This document shows, piece after piece, positions 34,753 to 45,366 of a stretch of DNA of 64,000 bases. The stretch spans positions 7,502,001-7,566,000 of the forward strand of contig NZ_CP085193.1 in the NCBI RefSeq assembly GCF_024298965.1, given 5' to 3'. The translations under genes were made by a program, and so were the position numbers. Within the stretch, counting starts at the first letter, position 1. Each line of letters starts with the position of its first letter. The notes under the pieces are model-generated. The model did not search any database. It saw only the letters and a list, made by a program, of their open reading frames with translations, and was not told the origin of the DNA. The stretch is from Streptomyces rapamycinicus NRRL 5491 (GTDB taxonomy: Bacteria > Actinomycetota > Actinomycetes > Streptomycetales > Streptomycetaceae).

Positions 34753-35763
34753 TCACCGCGTTCCCTTCTGGGCGAACTTGGCGATGGTGTCCACGTTGTC
34801 CTTGGTGACGAACGCGGGCCCGGTAAGCACGGGCTGCTCGCCGCCGCCGCTGAAGTTGCCGTTGTTCTTGTAGAGCCACAGGGAGTCGATGGACAGATAG
34901 CCCTGGAGGTACGGCTGCTGGTCGACGGCGAACTGGACGTCGCCGCTCTGCACGGCCGAGACCAGGTCCTTGTTGAGGTCGAAGGTGGCGACCTTGGCCT
35001 TGTCGCCGGCGTCCTTCGCGGACTGCACGGCGGTCAGGGCGAACGGGGCGCCCAGGGTGACGACATAGTCGATGCTCGAATCCTGCTTGAGCTTCGCGGA
35101 AATCGTCGACTTGACCGACGGCATGTCGGTTCCGTTGACGTAGAGGACATCGGTCTTGCCCTTGAAGGTCTTCTTCACGCCCGCGCAGCGGGCCTCGAGG
35201 GCGACATGGCCCTGCTCCTGGATCACACAGATGTCGTGCTTGGCGCCGATCTCGTTGAGATGCTTGCCGAACGCCTGGCCCGCGATGTTCTCGTCCTGGC
35301 CGAAGTACTCCAGCAGGCTCATGTCCTTCCACTGGTCGAGCCCGGCGTTGAAGGCGACGACCGGGATCCCGGCCTTCTTCGCCTTGGCTATCGCGCCCTT
35401 CATGGCGTCGGGCTTGGCGAGGGTGACGGCGATGCCGTCGACCTTCTGGTTGATGGCGTTCTGGATCAGGTTGGCCTGGTCGGCTCCGTTGGGGTTGCTG
35501 GAGTAGACGAGGTCGACGTTGTCCTTGGCCGCCGCGGCCTTGGCGCCCTTGCGCACCGTGTCCCAGAAGGTGTCGCCCGGGGCGGCGTGGGTGATCATCG
35601 CGATCCTCATCCGCGGGGTGTCGGCCTTACCGGCCGCGAGGCCGGCGTCGGCTTCCTGGGCCTTCTTGCCACCCTGACTGCTGCAGCCCGCCGCCAGGAG
35701 GGCGGCTGCGGTGGCGAGTGCGGCGAGGCCCGCTCTGCGGTGTCGATTGAGTCTGAGGTCCAT
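34753..35763 (-). CDS. sugar/inositol ABC transporter substrate-binding lipoprotein
   Basis: A 336-aa extracellular binding protein (RbsB/Peripla_BP_4 type). Signal peptide RRAGLAALATAAALLAAGC with a lipobox ending at Cys27, so it is lipid-anchored. The mature domain begins near RIAMITHAAPGDTFWDTVRK; ligand-pocket segments are DGIAVTLAKPD and PVVAFNAGLDQ. The start was set at ATG 35763: AGAGG is well spaced for it but too near for the upstream GTG. First gene of the minus arm; its promoter lies in the shared divergent region with the 19-bp inverted repeat. Ligand probably myo-inositol. Confidence 0.9.
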   Translation of the reverse strand: MDLRLNRHRRAGLAALATAAALLAAGCSSQGGKKAQEADAGLAAGKADTPRMRIAMITHAAPGDTFWDTVRKGAKAAAAKDNVDLVYSSNPNGADQANLIQNAINQKVDGIAVTLAKPDAMKGAIAKAKKAGIPVVAFNAGLDQWKDMSLLEYFGQDENIAGQAFGKHLNEIGAKHDICVIQEQGHVALEARCAGVKKTFKGKTDVLYVNGTDMPSVKSTISAKLKQDSSIDYVVTLGAPFALTAVQSAKDAGDKAKVATFDLNKDLVSAVQSGDVQFAVDQQPYLQGYLSIDSLWLYKNNGNFSGGGEQPVLTGPAFVTKDNVDTIAKFAQKGTR

Positions 35764-35849
35764 CCGTTCCAGCACCTCTCAAAAGCTCAAAGCCAGGTCC
35801 GTCGAATCAGCACGGCCGTTGCAGAACGGGAGCCTCTCCCCGTGGATGG

Positions 35850-35962
35850 CCACTGTCAAGACTTTGTCATGACAACATTTCATCCGGACGTAACGGGGCG
35901 ATAACGCGACCCATGGGCCCGGATGATTACGTCCGTATGTAAGGACAAAGTCTTGACAGTGG
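35850..35962. promoter_or_regulatory. divergent inositol control region with 19-bp inverted repeat
   Basis: CCACTGTCAAGACTTTGTC (35850-35868) recurs as its exact reverse complement GACAAAGTCTTGACAGTGG (35944-35962), one copy facing each divergent operon. Each arm contains TTGACA, usable as a -35 for its own side. The left arm overlaps a 12-bp palindrome, TTGTCATGACAA (35864-35875). The AGTCTTGACA core resembles the C. glutamicum IolR motif as I recall it. Both operons are thus probably co-regulated by one repressor not encoded in the window. Confidence 0.75.
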
Positions 35963-36053
35963 GCGGGGCACACGTCTAGACCTGAAGGGCCGGGGTGGAT
36001 CCCGGAGTTCTGAGTACCAGACCCTGAGCTGCGTCTTTCCCGAAGGGGCAGGC

Positions 36054-37001
36054 ATGAGTGAGCCGCACGACCTGATCACGATGGGCCGCATCGGAGTGGA
36101 CCTCTATCCACTGCAGACCGGTGTGCCACTGCCGCAGGTTGAATCGTTCGGAAAGTTCCTCGGCGGCTCGGCGACCAATGTCGCGGTCTCCGCGGCCCGC
36201 CTCGGCCACCGCTCCGCGGTGATCAGCCGCACCGGGGCGGATCCGTTCGGCGACTACATCCACCAGGAGCTGCGGGCCTTCGGGGTGGACGACCGCTTCG
36301 TCACCCCCGTCGAGGAGTACCCCACCCCGATCACCTTCTGCGAGATCTTCCCGCCGGACGACTTCCCGCTGTACTTCTACCGCCGTCCCAAGGCGCCCGA
36401 TCTGGAGATCCACTCCGCTGAGCTGGACCTCGACGCCATCCGCGCCGCCCGGATCTTCTGGATGACCGGCACCGGGCTCAGCGAGGAGCCCAGCCGCACC
36501 AGCACCCTCGCCGCGCTCGCCGCCCGCGCCAGGAGCGGCACCACCGTCTTCGACCTCGACTGGCGGCCGATGTTCTGGGCCGATCCGGAGACCGCCCGAC
36601 CCTTCTACGCCGAGGCGCTGCGCCACGCCACCGTCGCCGTCGGCAACGTCGACGAGTGCGAGATCGCCACGGGCGCGCGCGAGCCCAAGGCATGCGCGCA
36701 GGCGCTGCTGGACGCGGGCGTGGAGATCGCCGTCGTCAAACAGGGCCCGCGCGGGGTGCTCGCCGTGCACCGCGACGGCACCACCGCGGAGGTCCCGCCG
36801 GTCCCGGTCGAGGTGGTGAACGGGCTCGGCGCGGGTGACGCGTTCGGTGGCGCCCTGTGCCACGGGCTGCTCTCGGGCTGGCCCCTGGAGCGCGTGATGC
36901 GGTACGCCAACGCGGCGGGCGCCATCGTCGCGTCCCGCCTCGCCTGCTCCTCCGCGATGCCCACCACGGCGGAGGTCGAGGCTCTGCTGGCCGGGGACTG
37001 A
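36054..37001 (+). CDS. iolC: 5-dehydro-2-deoxygluconokinase
   Basis: A 315-aa PfkB-family kinase phosphorylating 2-deoxy-5-keto-gluconate. IolC-type N-terminus LITMGRIGVDLYPLQTGVPL, sugar-binding FGKFLGGSATNVAVSAARLG, then FYRRPKAPDLEI, and the C-terminal catalytic motif VNGLGAGDAFGGALCHGLL with the base Asp. ATG 36054 follows AAGGGGCAGGC. First gene of the plus arm; iol genes of later and earlier steps follow. Regulated from the divergent inverted-repeat region. Confidence 0.93.
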   Translation: MSEPHDLITMGRIGVDLYPLQTGVPLPQVESFGKFLGGSATNVAVSAARLGHRSAVISRTGADPFGDYIHQELRAFGVDDRFVTPVEEYPTPITFCEIFPPDDFPLYFYRRPKAPDLEIHSAELDLDAIRAARIFWMTGTGLSEEPSRTSTLAALAARARSGTTVFDLDWRPMFWADPETARPFYAEALRHATVAVGNVDECEIATGAREPKACAQALLDAGVEIAVVKQGPRGVLAVHRDGTTAEVPPVPVEVVNGLGAGDAFGGALCHGLLSGWPLERVMRYANAAGAIVASRLACSSAMPTTAEVEALLAGD

Positions 37002-37089
37002 CCCCGGCGCCAGGCCCTCCCCCTCGTCCGGTCATGCGGTCCCCGCGCCCCGTGTGCCCTTCATGAATCGCGAATGCGAGGAAAATCCC

Positions 37090-37977
37090 TTGAGTATCAG
37101 CGTTTCCGACCTTGTGACGGTGCGCAGCCGCCACCCGGAGGCCATCGCCGAGGCGGCCGCCCGCCGGGTCCGCCGCCCCCTCATCGGTGACAGCGGCCGT
37201 CTGATGATCGTGGCCGCCGATCACCCGGCGCGCGGCGCCCTCGCCGTCGGCGGCCACAAGCTGGCCATGGCCAACCGGGTCGAACTGCTGGAGCGGCTGT
37301 GCGTGGCGCTGTCCCGGCCCGGGGTCGACGGGGTGCTCGCCACCGCCGACATCCTCGAGGACCTGCTGCTGCTCGGCGCCCTCGACGGCAAGGTCGTCAT
37401 GGGCTCGATGAACCGCGGCGGCCTCGCCGGGGCCTCGTTCGAGCTCGACGACCGGTTCACCGGACACCGCCCCCAGGACATCGAGCGCCTCCGCTTCGAC
37501 GCCGGCAAGCTGCTGCTGCGCATCGACTACGAGGACGCCGGTTCGCTGACCACCATGGTCACCACGGCCCGCGCCATCGACGACATGGCGGAGCGGCGGC
37601 TGCCCGTCTTCGTCGAGCCGTTCATCTCCCGGCGGACGGGCGGAAAGGTCGTCAACGACCTGTCCGCCGAGGCCGTCACCAAGTCCATAGCCATCGCCTC
37701 CGGCCTCGCCGGAACCTCCGCCTACACCTGGCTGAAGGTGCCCGTCACCGACGACGCCGACGAGATGGCGGCGGTGATGGAGACGAGCACTCTTCCGGCG
37801 GTGTTGCTCGGCGGCGACGTGGGCAAGTCTCCGCAGGACCAGGAGGAGGCGTACGAGAAGTGGCGCAAGGCGCTGGGCCTGCCCACCGTGCAGGGGCTGG
37901 TCGTCGGCCGCTCCCTGCTCTATCCGGCGGAGGGCAGTGTCGAGACCGCCGTGGACACCGCCGTCGGACTGCTGTGA
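37090..37977 (+). CDS. Cgl0159-family TIM-barrel aldolase (IolJ-like)
   Basis: A 295-aa class I aldolase-like (beta/alpha)8 protein of the DeoC/LacD type, known from actinobacterial iol operons (Cgl0159 family). Segments: RLMIVAADHPARGALAVGG (N-terminal catalytic strand), DGVLATADILEDLLLLGAL, LLRIDYEDAGSLTTM, SAYTWLKVPVTDD with the likely Schiff-base Lys, and LLGGDVGKSPQ. It probably cleaves 2-deoxy-5-keto-gluconate 6-phosphate to DHAP and malonate semialdehyde, the only iol step otherwise missing here (inference). TTG 37090 (MSISVSDLVTVRSRHPEA) with GAGGAAAA upstream was preferred over upstream starts at 37054-37072. Confidence 0.8.
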   Translation: MSISVSDLVTVRSRHPEAIAEAAARRVRRPLIGDSGRLMIVAADHPARGALAVGGHKLAMANRVELLERLCVALSRPGVDGVLATADILEDLLLLGALDGKVVMGSMNRGGLAGASFELDDRFTGHRPQDIERLRFDAGKLLLRIDYEDAGSLTTMVTTARAIDDMAERRLPVFVEPFISRRTGGKVVNDLSAEAVTKSIAIASGLAGTSAYTWLKVPVTDDADEMAAVMETSTLPAVLLGGDVGKSPQDQEEAYEKWRKALGLPTVQGLVVGRSLLYPAEGSVETAVDTAVGLL

Positions 37978-38006
37978 CGCTGTAAGAAAGGCAGAGACTT
38001 CACGCC

Positions 38007-38912
38007 ATGACCACCACCGATCCGTTCCCCGGCTTCCATGTGCAGGCCGGCAAGGCGGCCGACGGCCCCTACGCCGTGGACATCGACCCCGAGCGGGCCG
38101 GCTGGGGCCACTCCAGCCTGCGGATCCTCGATCTGCCGCCCGGCGGTTCGCACTCGCTGGCCACCGGGGACAGCGAGTGGATCGTGCTGCCGCTGAGCGG
38201 CGGCTGCACCGTGATCGCCGAGGGCGAGACATTCGAACTGCTCGGCCGGGAGAGCGTGTTCAGCGGGGTGAGCGACTTCGTCTATCTGCCGCGCGACTCC
38301 CACGCCCAGATCGCCAGCGGCGCGGGCGGCCGCTTCGCGCTCACCGGCGCCCGCTGCGAGCGCCGGCTGCCCGCGCGCTACGGACCGGCCTCCGCCGTCC
38401 CCGTCGAACTGCGCGGCAGCGGCAACTGCTCGCGCCAGGTCAACAACTTCGCCGCCGCAAGCGTCTTCGAGTGCGACAAGCTCATCGCCGTCGAGGTGCT
38501 CACCCCGGGCGGCAACTGGTCCTCGTACCCGCCGCACAAGCACGACCAGTGCCGCCCCGGTGAGGAGAGCGAGCTGGAGGAGATCTACTACTTCGAGATC
38601 GCCGAGGCCCACGGCAACGAGGGCGTCGGCTATCAGCGGGTCTCGCCGTCCGGCCACGGCCGCGGCACCGATGTGCTCGCCGAGGTCCGCTCCGGTGACA
38701 CCGTCCTGATCCCCGACGGCTGGCACGGCCCCTCCATCGCCGCCCCCGGGCATGACATGTACTACCTCAACGTCATGGCGGGACCGGAGGCGGAGCGCGC
38801 CTGGCTCATCTGCGACCACCCCGACCACGCCTGGATCCGCTCCACCTGGCCGGACCAGCCCGTCGACCCCCGTCTGCCCCTCTACCAAGCACCCGCTGGA
38901 GAACCACGATGA
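38007..38912 (+). CDS. iolB: 5-deoxy-glucuronate isomerase
   Basis: A 301-aa cupin-type isomerase converting 5-deoxy-glucuronate to 2-deoxy-5-keto-gluconate. IolB signatures: GHSSLRILDLPPGGSHSLAT in the first cupin, LTPGGNWSSYPPHKHD with metal His residues, EEIYYFEIAEAHGNEGVGYQ, and LIPDGWHGPSIAAPGHDMYY. ATG 38007 has AAGAAAGG upstream. It overlaps iolD by ATGA, so iolB and iolD are co-translated. Confidence 0.95.
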   Translation: MTTTDPFPGFHVQAGKAADGPYAVDIDPERAGWGHSSLRILDLPPGGSHSLATGDSEWIVLPLSGGCTVIAEGETFELLGRESVFSGVSDFVYLPRDSHAQIASGAGGRFALTGARCERRLPARYGPASAVPVELRGSGNCSRQVNNFAAASVFECDKLIAVEVLTPGGNWSSYPPHKHDQCRPGEESELEEIYYFEIAEAHGNEGVGYQRVSPSGHGRGTDVLAEVRSGDTVLIPDGWHGPSIAAPGHDMYYLNVMAGPEAERAWLICDHPDHAWIRSTWPDQPVDPRLPLYQAPAGEPR

Positions 38913-40795
38913 ACGCTTCGGCAGTGCGCCGCCTCACCGTCGCCCAGGCACTGGTGGAGTTCCTGGCCCACCAGTACACCGAGCGGGACGGGCAGCGGCA
39001 TCGCCTGATCAACGCCACCTGGGGGATCTTCGGCCATGGCAATGTGGCCGGGCTCGGCCAGGCGCTGCTGGAGTCCGGGCCGGACACCATGCCGTACCTC
39101 CAGGGCCGTAACGAACAGGCGATGGTGCACGCCGCGGTCGGCTACGCCCGGCAGAACAACCGGCTCGCCGCCCAGGCCGTCACCACCTCCATCGGCCCCG
39201 GCGCCACCAACCTGGTCACCGGTGCCGCGCTCGCGACCGTCAACCGGCTGCCGGTGCTGCTGCTGCCCGGCGACACCTTCGCCACCCGGCCCGCCGACCC
39301 GGTGCTCCAGCAGCTCGAAGTGGGTTACGCGGGCGACATCTCGGTGAACGACGCGCTGCGCCCGGTCTCCCGCTACTTCGACCGGGTGGTGCGCCCCGAG
39401 GCGCTGATCCCGGCCGCGCTCCAGGCCATGCGGGTGCTGGCGGACCCGGCCGAGACCGGCGCCGTCACGCTGGCCCTGCCGCAGGACGTCCAGGCCGAGG
39501 CGTTCGACTGGCCCGAGGAGTTCTTCGCCGACCGGGTGTGGCACGTGCGCCGCCCCGTCCCCGAGGCGGCCGAGGTGGCCGCCGCCGCGCGGACCATCCG
39601 CGCCGCCCGCCGGCCGCTGATCGTCGCGGGCGGCGGGGTCCACCACAGCGAGGCCGAGGACAGCCTGCGCGCCCTCGTGGACGCGACCGGCATCCCGGTG
39701 GCCTCCACCCAGGCGGGCAAGGGCTCGCTGCGCTACGACCACCCGGCCGACATCGGCGGCATCGGCCACACCGGCACCGCCGTCGCGGACGACCTCGCCC
39801 GCACCGCCGACCTGGTCATCGGCGTGGGCACCCGCTACAGCGACTTCACCACCGCCTCCGCGACCCTGTTCGCGGACCCGGCCGTCCGCTTCCTCAACCT
39901 CAACTTCACGCCGTTCGACGCCCATAAGCTCGGTGCCACCACCGTGGTCGCCGACGCCCGCGCCGCGCTCGAAGCGCTCACCGCCGAGCTGACGGGCCAT
40001 CGCGTCGACGAGACGTACGAGGCCGAGTACCGCACCGGGAAGACCGCGTGGGAGCGCCGGGTGGACGCCGCGTACGCCGCCGGGGACGAGACCGCCCGCC
40101 CGTCCCAGACCCAGGTCCTGGGCGCGCTGGACGCGGTCGTCGGGGACGAGGACGTGGTGATCAACGCGGCGGGCTCGCTGCCGGGCGACCTCCACAAGCT
40201 GTGGCGCGCCCGCTCCCCGCGCCAGTACCACCTCGAATACGGCTACTCCTGCATGGGATACGAGATCCCCGGCGCCATCGGCGTACGGCTCGCGGCGCCC
40301 GGCACCCCGGTCTGGGCGCTGGTCGGCGACGGTACGTATCTGATGATGCCCACCGAGATCGTCACCGCGGTCCAGGAGGGCATCAACATCAACGTCGTGC
40401 TGCTCCAGAACCACGGCTACGCCTCGATCGGCGGTCTGTCGGAGACCACCGGCGCCGAGCGCTTCGGCACCGCCTACCGCTTCCGGGCGGCCGACGGGCA
40501 GTACACCGGCGATCCGCTCCCGGTCGACCTGGCCGCCAACGCCGCCTCGCTGGGCATGGACGTGCTGCGCGCGGAGAGCGTGGGCGGGCTGCGGGAGGCG
40601 CTCGCCGAGGCCCGCGCCTCGGACCGGCCCACATGTGTCTATGTGGAGACCGAAACGGCCGACACAGTGTCCGGCGCACCCGAGGCACAGGCGTGGTGGG
40701 ATGTGCCTGTCGCCCAGACCGCGACCCGTCCGGCCGCCGTGAAGGCCCGCGAGGACTACGACCGGCAGGCCGCCGCACGCCGCCGCCACCTCTGA
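38909..40795 (+). CDS. iolD: 3D-(3,5/4)-trihydroxycyclohexane-1,2-dione acylhydrolase
   Basis: A 628-aa thiamine-diphosphate-dependent hydrolase opening the cyclohexane ring of the inositol intermediate. N-terminal pyrimidine domain LRRLTVAQALVEFLAHQYTE and the catalytic Glu region GRNEQAMVHAAVGYARQ; central domain IVAGGGVHHSEAED; C-terminal pyrophosphate motif GDGTYLMMPTEIVTAVQEG continuing to the paired Asn about 27 residues on (VLLQN). ATG overlaps the iolB stop. Confidence 0.95.
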   Translation: MNASAVRRLTVAQALVEFLAHQYTERDGQRHRLINATWGIFGHGNVAGLGQALLESGPDTMPYLQGRNEQAMVHAAVGYARQNNRLAAQAVTTSIGPGATNLVTGAALATVNRLPVLLLPGDTFATRPADPVLQQLEVGYAGDISVNDALRPVSRYFDRVVRPEALIPAALQAMRVLADPAETGAVTLALPQDVQAEAFDWPEEFFADRVWHVRRPVPEAAEVAAAARTIRAARRPLIVAGGGVHHSEAEDSLRALVDATGIPVASTQAGKGSLRYDHPADIGGIGHTGTAVADDLARTADLVIGVGTRYSDFTTASATLFADPAVRFLNLNFTPFDAHKLGATTVVADARAALEALTAELTGHRVDETYEAEYRTGKTAWERRVDAAYAAGDETARPSQTQVLGALDAVVGDEDVVINAAGSLPGDLHKLWRARSPRQYHLEYGYSCMGYEIPGAIGVRLAAPGTPVWALVGDGTYLMMPTEIVTAVQEGININVVLLQNHGYASIGGLSETTGAERFGTAYRFRAADGQYTGDPLPVDLAANAASLGMDVLRAESVGGLREALAEARASDRPTCVYVETETADTVSGAPEAQAWWDVPVAQTATRPAAVKAREDYDRQAAARRRHL

Positions 40796-40823
40796 CGTTT
40801 TTCTAGAGAAAGGCTCCGCACCC

Positions 40824-42320
<1,497 letters not shown>

Positions 42321-42363
42321 GGTGTATGTGACGTGTGATGCGCACGTCTGAGTGGTTTCCCCG

Positions 42364-42395
42364 CCCCCTGCCGGACCCGGTCCGGCAGGGGGTTT
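42364..42395 (+). terminator. inositol operon terminator
   Basis: The 14-bp perfect arms CCCCCTGCCGGACC (42364-42377) and GGTCCGGCAGGGGG (42379-42392) are followed by TTT. It lies 43 bases after the iolA stop and is a typical rho-independent stop for the plus arm. Confidence 0.85.
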
Positions 42396-42564
42396 CGCCG
42401 TTGTGAGGTGCGGGGATCCTGCGGGGATCCCAGGGGCCGCATGCGAAGTTCTCATGTCCCAGGGACAGTTGAGCAACCATTCGAGGGGCTGAAGGGTCTT
42501 CTTGTGTGCTCGCCCGGCTAAGGGGCGAATCATCAGCGCAAGACCATACACAGGGGGATTTTCC

Positions 42565-43029
42565 ATGCTTGATTCCATTCGTGCGCTTCGTTCCCGAGCC
42601 GCGGTGGCCGGCGGCTGTGTGGCCGCGCTCGGCCTCGGATTCGCCCTGGCCGCCGGGTCGCCCGCCTCGGCCACCGAGCGGACCGACCCGAACGGCCGCT
42701 ACACCGCCGAGGAGATCCACCACTTCCTGGAGGGCTTCTACGGAAACCACGGCCCGCGCCCCTGGGAGCGGGAGCACCTGGTCTCGGACCAGCTCAAGGA
42801 GGAGGCCGCCCAGACGCCCGACTACGACCTGCTGCTGTGCGCGCAGAACGAGCCGCAGGACATCGAGGTCGGCGAGGTGACCACGGCCCAGTCGGCGCGG
42901 GTCGGCTGGGCGACCATCACCACCCACTGGGGCCAGGCACCGACGACCCGGTCCTTCACCGCGTATGTGGACCTCGACGCCAGCCGGCCGATCCAGCTCC
43001 TCCAGGTGGACTGCGCGCCCGGGGACTGA
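42565..43029 (+). CDS. small secreted protein, unknown function
   Basis: A 154-aa protein with a Sec-type signal peptide: basic start LDSIRALRSRAAV, hydrophobic core AGGCVAALGLGFALAAG, and likely cleavage after SPASA near residue 38. The mature part is acidic, contains two cysteines (LLLCAQNEP and VDCAPGD) and reads YTAEEIHHFLEGFYGNHGP. The start was set at ATG 42565 because CAGGGGGA precedes it at good spacing and it gives a clean signal peptide. Not in an obvious operon. I do not recognise a characterised family. Confidence 0.75.
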   Translation: MLDSIRALRSRAAVAGGCVAALGLGFALAAGSPASATERTDPNGRYTAEEIHHFLEGFYGNHGPRPWEREHLVSDQLKEEAAQTPDYDLLLCAQNEPQDIEVGEVTTAQSARVGWATITTHWGQAPTTRSFTAYVDLDASRPIQLLQVDCAPGD

Positions 43030-43111
43030 CCCCCGCCAGGGGCCGTGCCTGGGAGAACCGGACCGGAACGGCTGGTTCAGTTCTCCCGGGGCCACCCCGT
43101 AGTCTCGCCGC

Positions 43112-45226
43112 ATGACCTGGTCGCACGCGCTGAAGGAGACCGCCCGGACGGGCCTCGCGATCGAGCGCACCAGGACCGAACCACTGGTCGCGGTCCGCGG
43201 CGCGTGCGGGGTCGCGCTCGTCGTCGGGGTGGCGCTGTGGCTGGGCTCGCCGACACTGGCCGTCTCGGCGGCCTTCGGCGCCTTCTCCGCCGGGATCGCC
43301 ACCTTCCAGCGCAGCTGGCGCCCCCGCCCCTGGCTGGCGCTGGCCGCCGCGAGCGGTCTCGCGGTGAGCACCTTCCTCGGCTATCTGGCCGCCGCCCACA
43401 CCCTCACCTTCGTCCTGATGCTCGCCGTATGGACGCTGATGACGGGCATGTCGTGGGCGGTCGGCCCGGTTTCCGGGCTGGTCTCCACCCAGATGGTGGC
43501 CGTCATGCTGATCACGGTCACCCTCCCGACCTCGGTCACGGGCGCCCTCGGGCACGCCCTGCTGGTCGGGCTCGGCGGTGTGGTGCAGGCCGCGCTGATC
43601 GTGCTCTTTCCGGTGCGGCCGTGGGGTGTGCAGCGCGACGCCCTCGCCGACGCGCTCGCCGCCGTGGCCGACTACGCCCGCAGGCTGCGCCACGAGCCGG
43701 TGGCGCCCTTCGACCCCAAGCCGCTGATGGACGCCCGCGGCGCCGCCGCCGTGACGCCCCGTCAGGCCCGGCGGCGGCCCCGGCAGCTCAGCGGCTACCG
43801 GCTGCTGGCCGAGCGGATCCGCCCGGTGCTCGCCTCGCTCGCCGACCCGGTGGTCGGCGCCCCCGAGGAGGGGCCCGAGCGGGACCGGGTGCGGGAACTG
43901 CTGGCCGCCACGGCCACCGTGCTGGACGCGGTGGCCCACGCCATCCGCCACGGCACACCGGTGCGGGTGCCCTCCGGGGCCATGGCCGTCCTGCGGATGC
44001 CGGCGGACGGACCCAAGCTGACCGGTGCCGCCCGCCGTGCCGCGCTGCGGCTCTTCTCACTGGTGGCGGACGTGGTGGAGGCGTCCGACGAGCCGGTGGA
44101 GGAGGTGTCCGCCGAGGGCCGGACGGTGCACCGCTTCCTGCCCCGCCCCGGTATCGGGGGCACCGCCGCCATGGCGCTGCGCGCCGTCCGCCGCGAGACC
44201 CGCTGGTCCTCGCCGGTGCTGCGCCACGCGGTGCGGCTGTGCGCGGTGAGCGTCAGCGGCTATCTGCTGAGCACGACGCTGCCGCTGGGCCACTCCTACT
44301 GGGCGCCGCTGACCTCCACGATGGTCCTGCGGCCGGACTTCGCCCAGACCTACTCCCGCGGTGTCGCCCGCTTCCTGGGCACCCTGGCCGGGGTGCTGGT
44401 CGGCGGCGGGGTGGTGGCGCTGGTCCACCCCGGTTCGTATCTGAGCGCCGGGCTGGCCGTGCTGTCCGTCCTGTCGATGTATCTGCTGCTGCGCACCGGC
44501 TTCATCGTGACCTCCGCGTGCGTGAGCGCGTACGTGGTCTTCCTTCTCAGCATCGCGGGCGAGGCATGGCATCAGACCGTGCAGGCACGGGTGGCGCTGA
44601 CGCTGCTCGGCGGGGTCCTGGCGATGGTCGCGTACGCGGTCTTCCCCGCCTGGGAGACACCGCGGCTGCGGGACCGGCTCGCGGACTGGCTGGCCGCCAA
44701 CGGCGCGTTCGCCACCGCCGTCTTCGACGCCTACGCCCGGCCCGCCGACCGCCGTCCCCGCCAGGTGCGGGACGCCCTGCTGGACGCCCGCGCGGTGCGG
44801 GCGGCCTGGGAACAGAGTGAGACCCAGGCGCACCGCGAACCGGTGCGCCACCGCGGGCTGTCGCGGCCCGCGGCGCGGGCCGCGCAGACGGCGCTGTCCA
44901 CGATGGGCCGGGTCGCCATGTTGCTGGAGGCGCATCTGCCGGAGCGGGACGCGCCGCCGTCGGAGGAGGCCGGGGATTTCGCCGAGGCGCTGCGGCAGGC
45001 GCTGCCGGAGGCGGTGAAGGCGGTACGGGAGCGGCGGCCGCTCAACTGGTCGCCGGTGCACCGGTCGCTGGAGCGTTGGCGGCAGCGGTCCGGGGACCGT
45101 CCGGGGGTGGCGCTGCGCGACGCGGAGCAACTCGTCGACGCCCTGGACGATCTGGTGGAGGCGCTCAACAAGAGCGCACGACAGTCACGCACGCCCCGTG
45201 ACCCCAGTCAAGAAGAATCCCCCTAG
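43112..45226 (+). CDS. FUSC family integral membrane protein
   Basis: A 704-aa membrane protein with two blocks of hydrophobic helices (about residues 25-175 and 375-510), each followed by a soluble helical region. This is the FUSC/aromatic-acid-exporter-like organisation. The second block contains SYWAPLTSTMVLRPDFAQTY, a sequence pattern typical of the FUSC domain, and GTLAGVLVGGGVVALV. It probably exports an aromatic or organic anion; substrate unknown. ATG 43112. Next to the polyketide cluster edge, but no sequence evidence ties it to that pathway. Confidence 0.85.
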   Translation: MTWSHALKETARTGLAIERTRTEPLVAVRGACGVALVVGVALWLGSPTLAVSAAFGAFSAGIATFQRSWRPRPWLALAAASGLAVSTFLGYLAAAHTLTFVLMLAVWTLMTGMSWAVGPVSGLVSTQMVAVMLITVTLPTSVTGALGHALLVGLGGVVQAALIVLFPVRPWGVQRDALADALAAVADYARRLRHEPVAPFDPKPLMDARGAAAVTPRQARRRPRQLSGYRLLAERIRPVLASLADPVVGAPEEGPERDRVRELLAATATVLDAVAHAIRHGTPVRVPSGAMAVLRMPADGPKLTGAARRAALRLFSLVADVVEASDEPVEEVSAEGRTVHRFLPRPGIGGTAAMALRAVRRETRWSSPVLRHAVRLCAVSVSGYLLSTTLPLGHSYWAPLTSTMVLRPDFAQTYSRGVARFLGTLAGVLVGGGVVALVHPGSYLSAGLAVLSVLSMYLLLRTGFIVTSACVSAYVVFLLSIAGEAWHQTVQARVALTLLGGVLAMVAYAVFPAWETPRLRDRLADWLAANGAFATAVFDAYARPADRRPRQVRDALLDARAVRAAWEQSETQAHREPVRHRGLSRPAARAAQTALSTMGRVAMLLEAHLPERDAPPSEEAGDFAEALRQALPEAVKAVRERRPLNWSPVHRSLERWRQRSGDRPGVALRDAEQLVDALDDLVEALNKSARQSRTPRDPSQEESP

Positions 45227-45234
45227 ACTAGGGG
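45220..45234. promoter_or_regulatory. perfect palindrome CCCCTAG-A-CTAGGGG
   Basis: A 15-bp perfect palindrome about 130 bp upstream of the thioesterase gene, at the end of the FUSC gene. Related TAGGGG half-sites recur before the PKS gene (54014-54036). It is a candidate binding site for the LAL regulator encoded downstream. Confidence 0.45.
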
Positions 45235-45366
45235 TGCCCCCTACATCATTGGGCGTGTTAATCATGAAGGGGCGGTGCTTGCCGACGTGTCCTCGGGCGC
45301 GTGCCGGGTACGCTCTGCCGTCTGTCCCCCACATATTGCTTGACGAGCGAAAGACTTTCCCTACGC

